Part shown: in pieces, positions 27,388 to 36,343 of the stretch | Layout: each line of letters starts with the position of its first letter | How positions within the stretch are numbered: position 1 is the stretch's first letter | Source: Nonomuraea maritima | Lineage (GTDB): Bacteria; Actinomycetota; Actinomycetes; Streptosporangiales; Streptosporangiaceae | Reading direction: 5' to 3' | Assembly (NCBI RefSeq): GCF_900100395.1 | Contig: NZ_FNFB01000003.1 | Location: 124,001-188,000, forward strand | DNA: 64,000 bases | Program-made: the position numbers and the translations under genes | Notes under the pieces: model-generated | Told to the model about the DNA's origin: nothing | What the model saw: only the letters and a program-made list of their open reading frames with translations | The model's database searches: none

Positions 27388-28092
27388 GTGGACAGCCAGG
27401 GCAGCTTTCCGCTGGGACCGTCGTCCCTGACTGAGGCGTTGTACGAATCCGTGCGCAAGCGGATCGTCAACGGCGAGATCGCTCCGGGGGAGAAGCTCAC
27501 CGAGGTACGCATCGCGAGCGAGTACAACGTCGCGCGCCCGACCGCCAAGGCGTGCCTCGAGCGGCTGACGGCGCTCGGCCTGCTGCGCCGTTCGGTGCAC
27601 AAGACCGCGGTCGTCCCGAAGCTCGACGAGGACGAGATCCGCGACCTCTACTTCAGCAGGGAGACCGTGGAACGCGCCGCCGTCGCCGCGCTCGCGCGCC
27701 GCGGCGTCGTGCCGCCCGCCGCCGTGCGCGCGCAGGCGGCGATGAAGGCGGCCGCGACCGACATGGCCTTCGAGAACCAGGTGGAGGCCGACATCGCCTT
27801 CCACGCCGCGCTCGTCACCGGGGTCGGGAGCCGCCGCCTGGCGCGCATGCACGAGGTCATCCTCGGCGAGATCCACCTCACCATGGGGCAGTTCCAGGCC
27901 CACCGCACGACCCACCCGATGAACGTCGCCCGCGAGCACGACGACATCCTCAAGGCCATCGAGGACGCCGACCCCGAGGCCGCGCAGCAGTGCCTGACCC
28001 ACCACCTCGATCAGGCGCAGGACCGCCTGATCGGCCAGCTGCGCAGGGAGGGCGGGGCCGTGGCGGAGCCCTCGCGGGAGGCCCCGGCCTGA
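27388..28092 (+). CDS. GntR/FadR-family regulator (FCD domain)
   Basis: 234 residues: a winged-helix domain (about 15-80, SVRKRIVNGEIAPGEKLTEV) and an all-helical FCD effector domain with the metal-ligand pattern Asp-x3-His (EADIAFHAAL), HPMNVAREHDDI and HHLDQ. GTG at 27388 is used because GGAGGGG lies 6 bases before it. An inverted repeat CAGAC-N10-GTCTG (27340-27359) and TTGACA (27336-27341) precede it and suggest autoregulation. It heads the hyi-glxR operon, which it probably controls in response to a glyoxylate-pathway metabolite. Confidence 0.9.
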   Translation: MDSQGSFPLGPSSLTEALYESVRKRIVNGEIAPGEKLTEVRIASEYNVARPTAKACLERLTALGLLRRSVHKTAVVPKLDEDEIRDLYFSRETVERAAVAALARRGVVPPAAVRAQAAMKAAATDMAFENQVEADIAFHAALVTGVGSRRLARMHEVILGEIHLTMGQFQAHRTTHPMNVAREHDDILKAIEDADPEAAQQCLTHHLDQAQDRLIGQLRREGGAVAEPSREAPA

Positions 28093-28135
28093 GCGTTCGC
28101 GACACCCACCCACACCCCTCGACGAAGGACGGCTC

Positions 28136-28948
28136 ATGTCTGCACCGGCGGTCTCCTGGACCGTGAACTGCTCCATCCTCTACACCGACCGCCCGCTCCT
28201 CGAGCGGCCCGCCGCCGCGGCCGCCGACGGGTTCACCGCCGTCGAGTTCTGGTGGCCGTTCGCCGAAGCGGTCCCGGCCGACCACGAGGTGGACGCGTTC
28301 GCGCGCGCGATCGAGGACGCGGGCGTGCGGCTGACCGGCCTCAACTTCTTCGCGGGCGACATGCCGGGCGGTGACCGCGGCCTGGTCTCCTGGCCGGCCA
28401 GGACCTCCGAGCTGCTCGACAACATCCCGGTGGTGGCCGCGATCGGTGAACGCCTCGGCTGCCGGTCGTTCAACGCCCTGTACGGCAACCGGCTCGACGG
28501 CGTCAGCGCCGCCGAGCAGGACGAGCTCGCCGTCGAGAACCTCGCCGCGTGCGTGCGCGGCGTCGCCGCGATCGGCGGCACCGTGCTGCTCGAACCGGTG
28601 AGCGGCGCCCCGCGTTACCCGCTGCTGCGCGCCGCCGACGCCGTGGCCGTCATCGACCGGGTCACCGATGTGGCGGGCGGGGGCATCGGGCTGCTCGCCG
28701 ACTTCTACCACCTCGCCGTGAACGGCGACGACGTGCCCGCCGTCATCGACGCTCACGCCGACCGCATCGCCCACGTGCAGATCGCGGACGCGCCGGGCAG
28801 GGGCGCGCCCGGCACCGGCACGCTGCCCCTCGACCGCTGGATCGGGCGGCTCCACGCTGCCGGCTACCGGGGCCGTGTCGGTCTGGAGTACCTCCACGCC
28901 GGACCCGGCACCTTCGACTGGCTGGCCCGCGAACACCGCGCCGGCTGA
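28136..28948 (+). CDS. hyi: Hydroxypyruvate isomerase-like TIM-barrel protein
   Basis: Interconverts hydroxypyruvate and tartronate semialdehyde. 270 residues, the usual size. Family blocks include NCSILYTDRPLLERP, GLNFFAGDMPGGDRG, LLEPVSG, DFYHLAVNGDD and HVQIADAPGRGAPGTG, with conserved acidic metal ligands. ATG follows AAGGA. It lies between the gntR and glxR genes on one transcript. Glyoxylate carboligase, the usual third partner, is not in the window. Confidence 0.9.
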   Translation: MSAPAVSWTVNCSILYTDRPLLERPAAAAADGFTAVEFWWPFAEAVPADHEVDAFARAIEDAGVRLTGLNFFAGDMPGGDRGLVSWPARTSELLDNIPVVAAIGERLGCRSFNALYGNRLDGVSAAEQDELAVENLAACVRGVAAIGGTVLLEPVSGAPRYPLLRAADAVAVIDRVTDVAGGGIGLLADFYHLAVNGDDVPAVIDAHADRIAHVQIADAPGRGAPGTGTLPLDRWIGRLHAAGYRGRVGLEYLHAGPGTFDWLAREHRAG

Positions 28949-28976
28949 TCCACCCACGACAGGACGGATTCACCTC

Positions 28977-29861
28977 GTGACCACCATCGCCTTCATCGGA
29001 CTCGGCATCATGGGCAGCCCCATGTCGGTGAACCTGGTCCGGGCGGGCCACACCGTCACCGGATACAACCGCACCCCCGCCAAGGCGGCCCCGCTCGTCG
29101 AGGCCGGCGGCCGCGCCGCGGCGTCGATCGCCGAAGCGGTCCGCGACGCCGAGATCGTCGCCGTCATGGTGCCCGACTCTCCCGACGTACGCGACGTGCT
29201 GACCGGCGTCGACGGCGTCTTTCGCCACGCCGAGCCGGGCACGCTGATCATCGACTTCTCCACGATCCGGCCCGACGTCACCACCGAGCTGGCCGAGGCG
29301 GCGCGGGCCCGCGGTCTGCGTCCGCTCGACGCCCCGGTCTCCGGCGGCGAGGCGGGCGCCAGGAACGCCGCGCTGTCCATCATGGTCGGCGGGGAGGCGG
29401 CCGACTTCGAGGCGGCCAGGCCGGTCTTCGACGCGGTCGGCAGGACCGTCGTCCACGTCGGCCCCAGCGGCTCGGGGCAGACCGTCAAGGCGGCCAACCA
29501 GCTCATCGTCGCCGCCCACCTCCAGGCGCTCGCCGAGGCGGTGGTCTTCCTGGAGGCGCACGGCGTCGACCTCGACGCGGCCCTGGACGTCCTCGGCGGC
29601 GGGCTGGCCGGATCCGCCGTGCTGGCGCAGAAGCGCGGCAACATGGCGACGCGCACGTTCGAGCCGGGTTTCCGTGTCGAACTGCACCACAAGGACCTCG
29701 GCATCGTGACGTCGGCCGCCCGGGAGGCAGGGATCGCCCTGCCGTCGGCCGCCCTGGTCGCCCAGCTGGTGGCGGCGGCGAACGCGGCCGGCGACGGCGC
29801 CCTCGACCACTCCGCGCTGCTGCGCGGCGTCGAACGCCTGTCGGGCCGCCTGCACCCGTGA
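28977..29861 (+). CDS. glxR: 2-hydroxy-3-oxopropionate (tartronate semialdehyde) reductase
   Basis: NAD(P)H-dependent reductase of tartronate semialdehyde to glycerate, 294 residues, beta-hydroxyacid dehydrogenase family. The Rossmann motif FIGLGIMGSPM is at the N-terminus, the substrate motif is DAPVSGGEAGA, and the catalytic Lys is in GSGQTVKAANQ. GTG at 28977, 28 bases after hyi, with an AGGACGGA site. Together with hyi it forms a short glyoxylate/hydroxypyruvate-to-glycerate route. Confidence 0.91.
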   Translation: MTTIAFIGLGIMGSPMSVNLVRAGHTVTGYNRTPAKAAPLVEAGGRAAASIAEAVRDAEIVAVMVPDSPDVRDVLTGVDGVFRHAEPGTLIIDFSTIRPDVTTELAEAARARGLRPLDAPVSGGEAGARNAALSIMVGGEAADFEAARPVFDAVGRTVVHVGPSGSGQTVKAANQLIVAAHLQALAEAVVFLEAHGVDLDAALDVLGGGLAGSAVLAQKRGNMATRTFEPGFRVELHHKDLGIVTSAAREAGIALPSAALVAQLVAAANAAGDGALDHSALLRGVERLSGRLHP

Positions 29862-29933
29862 GGTCGCCCGCGATGCCCCAGGCGTGATCGAATCGAGATT
29901 GACGCGCCGCCTGTATGCCGGATAGTGCATAAC

Positions 29934-32165
29934 ATGCGTATATTTGCGGCTCTTGTGCTAGCCGCTGCCACATTATCCCCGGCGGTCGCATCCGCCCAAT
30001 CCGCCGAGCCGGGGACGGCCACGGTCGTCCCCGTGCAGGTGACAGGAAGCCCGGCGAAACGGTTCAACCTCATCGTCATGGGCGACGGCTACACCGAGGC
30101 CGAGCAGGACAAGTTCCGCGCCGACACCGACCGCCACCTCAACGTCATGTGGTCGATCGAGCCGTTCAAGTCGTACCGGAACTACATCAACGTCTACCGG
30201 ATCGACATCGTCTCCGGCGAGTCGGGCGTCAGCTGCGACCCCGGCCTGGACGCGCCACGCAGGACCACCCCGCTCAGCATGGGCTTCTGGGGCGGCTGCA
30301 ACCCGAACAGCGTCCAGCGGCTGATCACCGTGAACAACACCGCCGCCAACACCTACGCGAACCTGGTCTCCGGCACCACCACTGGCAACCGGCAGATCCT
30401 CGCCCTCGCCAACAGCGCCACGTACGGCGGCGCCGGCGGCTCGTACGCGACCGCCTCAGGCAGCAACAGCATGTCGGCCCTGATCAGCCCGCACGAGCTG
30501 GGCCACTCCCTGGGCGGCCTCCAGGACGAGTACGACTACTACCAGCGCGGCGTCCCCGGCGACACCTACACGGGCCAGGAGCCGTCCAGCGCCCACCACA
30601 CCCTGCTCACCGAGCAGCAGATGCTCGACCAGCGCCGCAAGTGGTGGCGCTGGGTCGGCGAGGAGAGCGAGTCGGGCGGCAGGATCGGCCGCTTCGAGGG
30701 CGGGCTGTACTACACCAAGGGCGTGTGGCGGCCGAGCGAGCACTCTCTCATGAAGACGCTCGGCTACTACTACGACCAGGTGAGCCGCGAGGTCATGGTC
30801 CAGCGGATCACCGCCAAGACCATGGTGATCCAGGACTCCACCCCCACGGACGCGCCGGTCGGCGCCGACCGCGTGCTGTGGGTGGAGCCGATGCGCCCGG
30901 TCAGCCACTCCCTGACCACCACGTGGACCGTGGACGGCGAGCGGATCGACGGCGACCGCGACTCCCTCGACCTGCGCACGCTGGAGCTGTCGCCCGGCAC
31001 GCACACGGTCACCGCCACGGTCACCGACCCGACGGACTACGTCCGGGACCCGGCGATCCGCGACGCCATCGCCCGCACCCGCACCTGGACGGTCGACACC
31101 GCGATCACCACCCCGCCGGACGGCGTCGAGCCGGAGATCGTCTCCTCCACCCCGACCACGCACCCGGTCAGCCGTGACGAGGTCGTCTACGTCGAGACCA
31201 CCCACCCGGCCACGACCGTCCCGCAGGTCACCTGGACCCTGGACGGCGACCGCCACGAGGGAGCCGAACTCGACCTCGGCACGCTCGACCTCGCCGCAGG
31301 CACGCACACGCTCACCGCGAGCCTCGGCGGGCAGACGCTGACCTGGACGGTCGACGCGACCGCGCCGACCACGGGCTACGAGCTGTCGGAGCCCCTCGCC
31401 AGGTCGGGGGACACCTACGTCTACAACGGCCCGTTCAGCATGCGGCTCACCGGCGAGGACGACCACGACGGCTACGTGGTCTCGGAGTCGCGGGTCGACG
31501 GCGACGGCTGGTTCAACTACTTCGGCTGGCCGACCTCGTCCGAGCTGCCGTGGACGTTCACCGAGAAGGGCACGGAGATCGACTCCCTCGTGTACGGCAA
31601 GCTGCCGCGCGGCCGGCACACGATCGAGTACCGCTCGATCGACGCCGCAGGCAACGCCGGCACGCCCGGCGCCTTCACCGTCACCACGATCGCCCCGCCG
31701 CCCGCCTGCACCCGCACGGTCACCGGCGCCCACCGCGGCCCGCTCACGGTCACCGACGGCGTCACCTGCCTGGACGGCGCCCAGGTGAGCGGCCCCGTCA
31801 CGGTCGGCAGCGGCGCGTCGCTGGTGGTCAAGGGCGGCCGGATCGCCGGCGCGCTCAGCGCGACCGCCCCCGAGGCCGTCCACCTGCTCGGCGCCACGGT
31901 CACGGGCGCGGTCAGCGTGACCGGCGCGCGCGAGCTCACCGTCGTCGGCGCGCAGCTGACCGGCGCCGCCGTGCTGACCGGCAACACGGCGCCCATCCTG
32001 TCGGGCACCACCGTCAAGGGCGCGCTGTCCTGCTCGGGCAACACGCCCGCGCCGGTGGACCTCGGCGTGCCGAACACCGTCAAGGGCGCCGGTCAGTGCT
32101 CCGGCGACCTACCGCAGGGTCCCCGAGGACGCGTGTACGAGGCGGTCCAGGACCCCGTCAAGTGA
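29934..32165 (+). CDS. Secreted M64-family zinc metallopeptidase
   Basis: 743 residues with a Sec signal peptide (MRIFAALVLAAATLSPAVASA). The peptidase domain has FNLIVMGDGYTEAEQDKF, typical of M64 (IgA peptidase family), and the zinc site HELGH at 187-191 with a following DEYD. Two Ig-like segments (WTVDGERIDGDRDSL and WTLDGDRHEGAELDL) and a C-terminal repetitive Val/Thr/Gly-rich segment follow, probably substrate or wall binding. A GTG at 29925 could add three residues. The last 57 bases overlap the convergent kinase gene. Confidence 0.9.
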   Translation: MRIFAALVLAAATLSPAVASAQSAEPGTATVVPVQVTGSPAKRFNLIVMGDGYTEAEQDKFRADTDRHLNVMWSIEPFKSYRNYINVYRIDIVSGESGVSCDPGLDAPRRTTPLSMGFWGGCNPNSVQRLITVNNTAANTYANLVSGTTTGNRQILALANSATYGGAGGSYATASGSNSMSALISPHELGHSLGGLQDEYDYYQRGVPGDTYTGQEPSSAHHTLLTEQQMLDQRRKWWRWVGEESESGGRIGRFEGGLYYTKGVWRPSEHSLMKTLGYYYDQVSREVMVQRITAKTMVIQDSTPTDAPVGADRVLWVEPMRPVSHSLTTTWTVDGERIDGDRDSLDLRTLELSPGTHTVTATVTDPTDYVRDPAIRDAIARTRTWTVDTAITTPPDGVEPEIVSSTPTTHPVSRDEVVYVETTHPATTVPQVTWTLDGDRHEGAELDLGTLDLAAGTHTLTASLGGQTLTWTVDATAPTTGYELSEPLARSGDTYVYNGPFSMRLTGEDDHDGYVVSESRVDGDGWFNYFGWPTSSELPWTFTEKGTEIDSLVYGKLPRGRHTIEYRSIDAAGNAGTPGAFTVTTIAPPPACTRTVTGAHRGPLTVTDGVTCLDGAQVSGPVTVGSGASLVVKGGRIAGALSATAPEAVHLLGATVTGAVSVTGARELTVVGAQLTGAAVLTGNTAPILSGTTVKGALSCSGNTPAPVDLGVPNTVKGAGQCSGDLPQGPRGRVYEAVQDPVK

Positions 32166-33104
32166 GCTGAGCGCGAGGTCGCGGACCCTGGCGTACTCGT
32201 CCGGCGGGTACTGCCGGGGTCCGTTCTCGACCAGCAGGATGAGGTAGAGGTAGGCGCGGTAGAGGTCGAGCCGCACCAGCGCCGCGGGGGTGAGCTCCAG
32301 CGGCGTCACCTCGCGGTAGCCCGCCAGCAGCGGGTCGTCCTCCGCGAGCTCGCCGAAGATCGTCGGGGTGACGAGGTCGGCGAGCGGGTCACCCCAGAAG
32401 GCCCGCTCGTGGTCGATGAGGGCCTGGATGCGCGGCGGGCCGCTCAGGTCGAGGAAGACGTTGCCCTTCCAGGCGTCGAAGTGCACCAGCCGCGGCGTCG
32501 TCACCTCGTCCAGCACGGGCGCCGCGGCCTGGAACACCGCCATGAGGTCCGCGGCAGGGCGCGGCAGCGGCGTCGGCCAGCGCTCGGTGTCGCCGAGCAG
32601 CGCCGCCACCATCGCGAGGAACGCCTCCCGCCACGTGGCGCCCACGATTCCGGCGTACGGGTAGCCGAACCGCTCGCCCGTCACCCCGTTCAGCCGGGCC
32701 AGGAGACGGCCCAGCTCGCGGCGCACCTCGCCCTCGTCGTCCGGCGTGGTGTCGTTCCACGACACCCCGTCGAGCGCGGTCAGGAACAGGTAGTCGCCGC
32801 CCAGCTCCGGGTCGTCGAAGCCGGCCCGCAGCAGCGGCGCGACAGGGACGCCCGCCTCGAGCGCCAGGCCTATGGCGGCGGCCTCGGTGCGCAGCAGGTC
32901 GCGTTCGTAACTGAGCTGGTCGAGGTCGGGCGGGGGCGACAGCTTGAGCACCACCTCGCGCCCGTCGCTCAGCCGCAGCCGCCAGACGGCGTTGGCCAAG
33001 CCGTCGGTCAGCTCGGTCGCGGCCGTGACGCCCGTGCCCAGCGCCCGTCGCGCGAGCGCGTCGAGCTCGGCGCCCGTCAGGCGCCGCTTGGTCCTGCTGT
33101 CCAT
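32109..33104 (-). CDS. Aminoglycoside phosphotransferase-family kinase
   Basis: 331 residues with the APH/choline-kinase-like fold: VVLKLSPPPD (ATP Lys), the catalytic loop LVHFDAWKGNVFLD and the metal Asp in IDHERAFWGDP. The family phosphorylates small molecules; antibiotic resistance is only one option. ATG at 33104 follows GGGAG. It lies 24 bases downstream of the LacI gene on the same strand and may share its transcript. Its 3' end overlaps the M64 gene tail-to-tail. Confidence 0.85.
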   Translation of the reverse strand: MDSRTKRRLTGAELDALARRALGTGVTAATELTDGLANAVWRLRLSDGREVVLKLSPPPDLDQLSYERDLLRTEAAAIGLALEAGVPVAPLLRAGFDDPELGGDYLFLTALDGVSWNDTTPDDEGEVRRELGRLLARLNGVTGERFGYPYAGIVGATWREAFLAMVAALLGDTERWPTPLPRPAADLMAVFQAAAPVLDEVTTPRLVHFDAWKGNVFLDLSGPPRIQALIDHERAFWGDPLADLVTPTIFGELAEDDPLLAGYREVTPLELTPAALVRLDLYRAYLYLILLVENGPRQYPPDEYARVRDLALSSLDGVLDRLVHASSGTLR

Positions 33105-33127
33105 CAGGTTCTCCCGAGGGGGGCGGA

Positions 33128-34126
33128 TCAGGCGGATTCGCGGTGTACCAGGTGCGTGTCGAGGATCACGACCGGCTGGTGCAGTTCCTCGCCGTGGATG
33201 CGGGCCACGAGCAGCCGCGCCATCTGCCGGCCCATCGCCTCGGTCGGCTGGTGGACGCTGGTCAGCGGCGGCTCGGCGTGCAGCGCCGCCTTGGAGTCGT
33301 CGAACCCGATCACCGCCACGTCGCCCGGGATCGCGCGCCCCTCGCTCTTCAGCACGCGGACCGCACCCAGTGCCATCAGGTCGGACGCGGCGAACACGGC
33401 GTCGATGCCGGGATGCGCACGCAGCAGCTCGGTCATCGCCGCCGCGCCGCTGCGCTCGGAGAAGTCGCCGTAGGCCACCAGCTCCGGCAGGCCGGAGGGC
33501 AGCAGCGCGTCGCGGTAGCCGGCCAGCCGGTCGACGCCCACCCCCATGTCCTGAGGGCCGGCGATGGTGGCGATCTGCGAACGGCCGAGGCCCAGCAGGT
33601 GTTTGACCGCCTGCCGGGCGCCCGCCCGGTTGTCCATGTCGACGTAGCTGTAGGGGGAGAGGCCGACGGGCCGGCCGCCGAGCACGGTCGGCACCCCCAT
33701 GCTCTCGAGCCTGTCCGGCAGCGGGTCGGCGCCGTGCAGCGACAGCAGCAGCACGCCGTCGACGTGCTGGCCGGACAGGTAGGCCTCCAACCGCTCGTGC
33801 TCCTCGGGCGTGCGGGCCATGGCGAGGATGAGCTGCAGCCCCGTCTCGGCCAGCGCCGAACCGATGCCGCGGATCGTGCCCGCGAAGTACGGCTCGTCGA
33901 AGACGCGCAGCTGCGACTCCGACACCACGAGCGCCACCGTGTCGGTGCGGCGCGTGACGAGCGCCCGCGCCGCGCGGTTGGGTACGTAACCCAGCTCGCG
34001 GATGGCCTGCTCGACCGCCTCTCGGGCCTTGGCGCTGACGTTGGGGGAGCCGTTGATGACTCTCGACACCGTGCCCCGGCCCACCCCGGCCCGAGCAGCG
34101 ACTGCCTCAAGAGTCGGTCGGTTCAT
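33128..34126 (-). CDS. cebR: LacI-family repressor of the beta-glucoside operon (CebR-like)
   Basis: 332 residues: helix-turn-helix TLEAVAARAGVGRGTVSRVIN with hinge helix NRAARALVTRR, then a periplasmic-binding-protein-like effector domain. It is the last gene of the ceb-type operon, overlapping the GH1 stop by 20 bases. TGGGAGCGCTCCCA, the known Streptomyces CebR site relieved by cellobiose, occurs twice upstream of the operon, which supports the identity; the effector is inferred. Confidence 0.88.
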   Translation of the reverse strand: MNRPTLEAVAARAGVGRGTVSRVINGSPNVSAKAREAVEQAIRELGYVPNRAARALVTRRTDTVALVVSESQLRVFDEPYFAGTIRGIGSALAETGLQLILAMARTPEEHERLEAYLSGQHVDGVLLLSLHGADPLPDRLESMGVPTVLGGRPVGLSPYSYVDMDNRAGARQAVKHLLGLGRSQIATIAGPQDMGVGVDRLAGYRDALLPSGLPELVAYGDFSERSGAAAMTELLRAHPGIDAVFAASDLMALGAVRVLKSEGRAIPGDVAVIGFDDSKAALHAEPPLTSVHQPTEAMGRQMARLLVARIHGEELHQPVVILDTHLVHRESA

Positions 34127-35516
34127 GGCGCCTATTCTGCCGGATGATCTCCGCGTACCGGAGAGCGCTGTCCTTCAGCAGCCGCTCCTGCGTCTCGAAG
34201 TCCACGTGGACGAGACCGAAGCGCTTGCCGTAACCCCAGGCCCATTCGAAGTTGTCCATCAAGGACCAGGCGAAATAGCCCTGCAGCGGCACACCGAGGT
34301 CGATCGCCCGCCTGCAGGCGGCAAGATGGGACTCCAGGTAGGCCTGCCGTTCCCGGTCGTGAACCCGCCCGTCGACGAGCACGTCGTCGAAGGCGGAGCC
34401 GTTCTCCGAGATCACCATCGGGATCGCCGGGTACTCCCGCTGGACCCTCGTGAGGATCTCCACCAGGCCGTCCTCGTCGATCTCCCAGCCCATCGCGGTG
34501 ACCGGCCGGCCGCCGTTGACGAACGACACGTGCTCGCTGCCGACCCACGGCGAGGCCGTGTCGGTGGGGGCCGCGGCCGCCGAGGCCCGTCCGCCCGGCT
34601 CGCCCGACACCGTGAAGCGGCTGTAGTAGTTGACGAGCAGCACGTCGATCGGGGCGTTGACGGTCTTCATGTCGCCCGGCTCGATGAAGTCGAGATCCAT
34701 GGCGAGGTCGTCGAGCACGTCCTGCGGATAGCGGCCGAGCAGGAGCGCGTCCAGGAAGAACCGGTTCTGCAGCCCGTCGACGCGGCGGGCCGCGTCGAGA
34801 TCGCGCTCGCTGTCGGTGGCGGGGGAGATCGCGTACAGGTTCACGCAGCCGCCGACCCGCCGGGCGTTCATGGCCTGGACGGCCAGCCCGTGGGCGAGGT
34901 TGAGGTGGTGCGCGCCCCTGATGGCGTTCTCCGGCTCACGCCGTCCCGGGGCGTGCTCGCCCGAGGCGTAACCGAGGAACGCGGCGCACCAAGGCTCGTT
35001 GACGGTGCTGAACGTGTCGACGTGGTCCTTGAGGGCGTCGTGCACGGCGGCCGCGTACTCGGCGAAGCGGTAGGCCGTGTCACGGTTGGGCCAGCCGCCG
35101 CGGTCCTCCAGCTCCTGCGGCAGGTCCCAGTGGTAGAGGGTCAGCCAGGGAGCGATGTCGTGGCGGCGCAGCTCGTCGGTGAGCCGCTTGTAGAAGTCGA
35201 GGCCCTTGGTGTTGACCGGGCCAGAGCCGCCCGGCTGGATCCGCGGCCACGAGACCGAGAAGCGGTAGGCCGACAGGCCCAGCCGCGCCATCAGCGCGAC
35301 GTCCTCCCGGTAGCGGTGGTAGTGGTCGATGGCCACGTCGGCGTGGTGGCCGCCGAGGACCCGGCCCGGGATCTTGGTGAAGGTGTCCCAGACGGACGGG
35401 CCACGCCCGTCCTCGGCGACGGCGCCTTCGATCTGGTAGGCCGAGGTCGCCGCGCCCCACGCGAACTCCGCGGGGAAGCGCAGCCCGGCGAGCGCCGGTT
35501 CCTCTTGTGTCGTCAC
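34107..35516 (-). CDS. bglC: GH1 beta-glucosidase
   Basis: Cytoplasmic hydrolase of cellobiose and short beta-glucosides, 469 residues, standard for GH1. Motifs: FAWGAATSAYQIEGAV, the acid/base Glu in STVNEPWC, the nucleophile Glu in VISENGSAFDD, and WSLMDNFEWAWGY. No signal peptide. GTG at 35516 overlaps the permease stop by 4 bases, so the intracellular enzyme is coupled to uptake, as in cebEFG-bglC of Streptomyces. Confidence 0.95.
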   Translation of the reverse strand: MTTQEEPALAGLRFPAEFAWGAATSAYQIEGAVAEDGRGPSVWDTFTKIPGRVLGGHHADVAIDHYHRYREDVALMARLGLSAYRFSVSWPRIQPGGSGPVNTKGLDFYKRLTDELRRHDIAPWLTLYHWDLPQELEDRGGWPNRDTAYRFAEYAAAVHDALKDHVDTFSTVNEPWCAAFLGYASGEHAPGRREPENAIRGAHHLNLAHGLAVQAMNARRVGGCVNLYAISPATDSERDLDAARRVDGLQNRFFLDALLLGRYPQDVLDDLAMDLDFIEPGDMKTVNAPIDVLLVNYYSRFTVSGEPGGRASAAAAPTDTASPWVGSEHVSFVNGGRPVTAMGWEIDEDGLVEILTRVQREYPAIPMVISENGSAFDDVLVDGRVHDRERQAYLESHLAACRRAIDLGVPLQGYFAWSLMDNFEWAWGYGKRFGLVHVDFETQERLLKDSALRYAEIIRQNRRHEPTDS

Positions 35517-36343
35517 GCCTTGACCGCACCTTCCATGAGTCCGCCGACGATCTGCCGGCCGAACACGACGAACACCGCGATGAGCGGGATGATGGACAAC
35601 GCCGTCCCGGCGAAGATCAACGTGTAGTTGGTGGAGAACCGCGCGTTCAGCGAGGTGATCGCGATCTGCACGGTGGGGTTGTCCGGGGTGAGCACGATCA
35701 GCGGCCACATGAAGTCGTTCCACATGAGCATGAACGTGTTGATGCCGAGCACGGCCATGCCGGGGCGCACCGCGGGGAGCACGACGTTCCACCAGATGCG
35801 CAGCGTGGCGGCGCCGTCCACCCGGGCGGCCTCGACCAGCTCCATCGGCACGGCCTGGCGCGTGTACTGCGTCATCAGGAAGACGCCGAACCCGTTCAGC
35901 AGGTACGGCAGGATGACCGCCTTCAGGGTGCCCGTCCACTCCATGCTGACCATCAGCCGGTAGAGCGGCACGACGCCCATCTGCTGCAGCGGCACCGCCA
36001 TCGTCAGCAGGACGAGCAGCAGCAGCACGTTCTTGCCCTTGAAGGCGAGGTTCGCGAACGAGAACCCGGCCAGCGTCGAGATGATGACGACCGAGACCGT
36101 GACGATGCTCGCCACGACGAACGAGTTCGTCAGGCCCAGCAGGAACTTCGCGTCCTCGTTGTTGAGCACGGCGACGATGTTCTCGCCGAGGTTGCCGCCC
36201 GGCAGGAACGGCGGCGGCACGGCCACCGCGTCGGCGTTCGTGCGTGAGGCGATCACCAGCATCCAGTACAGCGGGAACGCCGACAGGAGGACGGCGACCC
36301 CCAGCATGACCCTGGTGAAGACGGTCGGTGACCAGTTGGTCAT
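35513..36343 (-). CDS. cebG: Sugar ABC transporter permease (CebG-like)
   Basis: 276 residues, six membrane segments, MalG type. The EAA loop EAARVDGAATLRIWWNVVLPAVRP marks the ATPase contact. ATG at 36343 overlaps the stop of the preceding permease (ATGA). No ATPase is encoded in the operon; such importers usually share the multitask ATPase MsiK encoded elsewhere. Confidence 0.92.
   Translation of the reverse strand: MTNWSPTVFTRVMLGVAVLLSAFPLYWMLVIASRTNADAVAVPPPFLPGGNLGENIVAVLNNEDAKFLLGLTNSFVVASIVTVSVVIISTLAGFSFANLAFKGKNVLLLLVLLTMAVPLQQMGVVPLYRLMVSMEWTGTLKAVILPYLLNGFGVFLMTQYTRQAVPMELVEAARVDGAATLRIWWNVVLPAVRPGMAVLGINTFMLMWNDFMWPLIVLTPDNPTVQIAITSLNARFSTNYTLIFAGTALSIIPLIAVFVVFGRQIVGGLMEGAVKA

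Noticed and set aside
32109..33104. Aminoglycoside resistance gene
   Set aside because: Only the general APH-type kinase fold is supported; many such proteins phosphorylate other metabolites and there is no resistance context.
34107..35939. A permease-beta-glucosidase fusion
   Set aside because: The upstream part is an alternate frame of the cebG permease; GH1 begins at the GTG at 35516.
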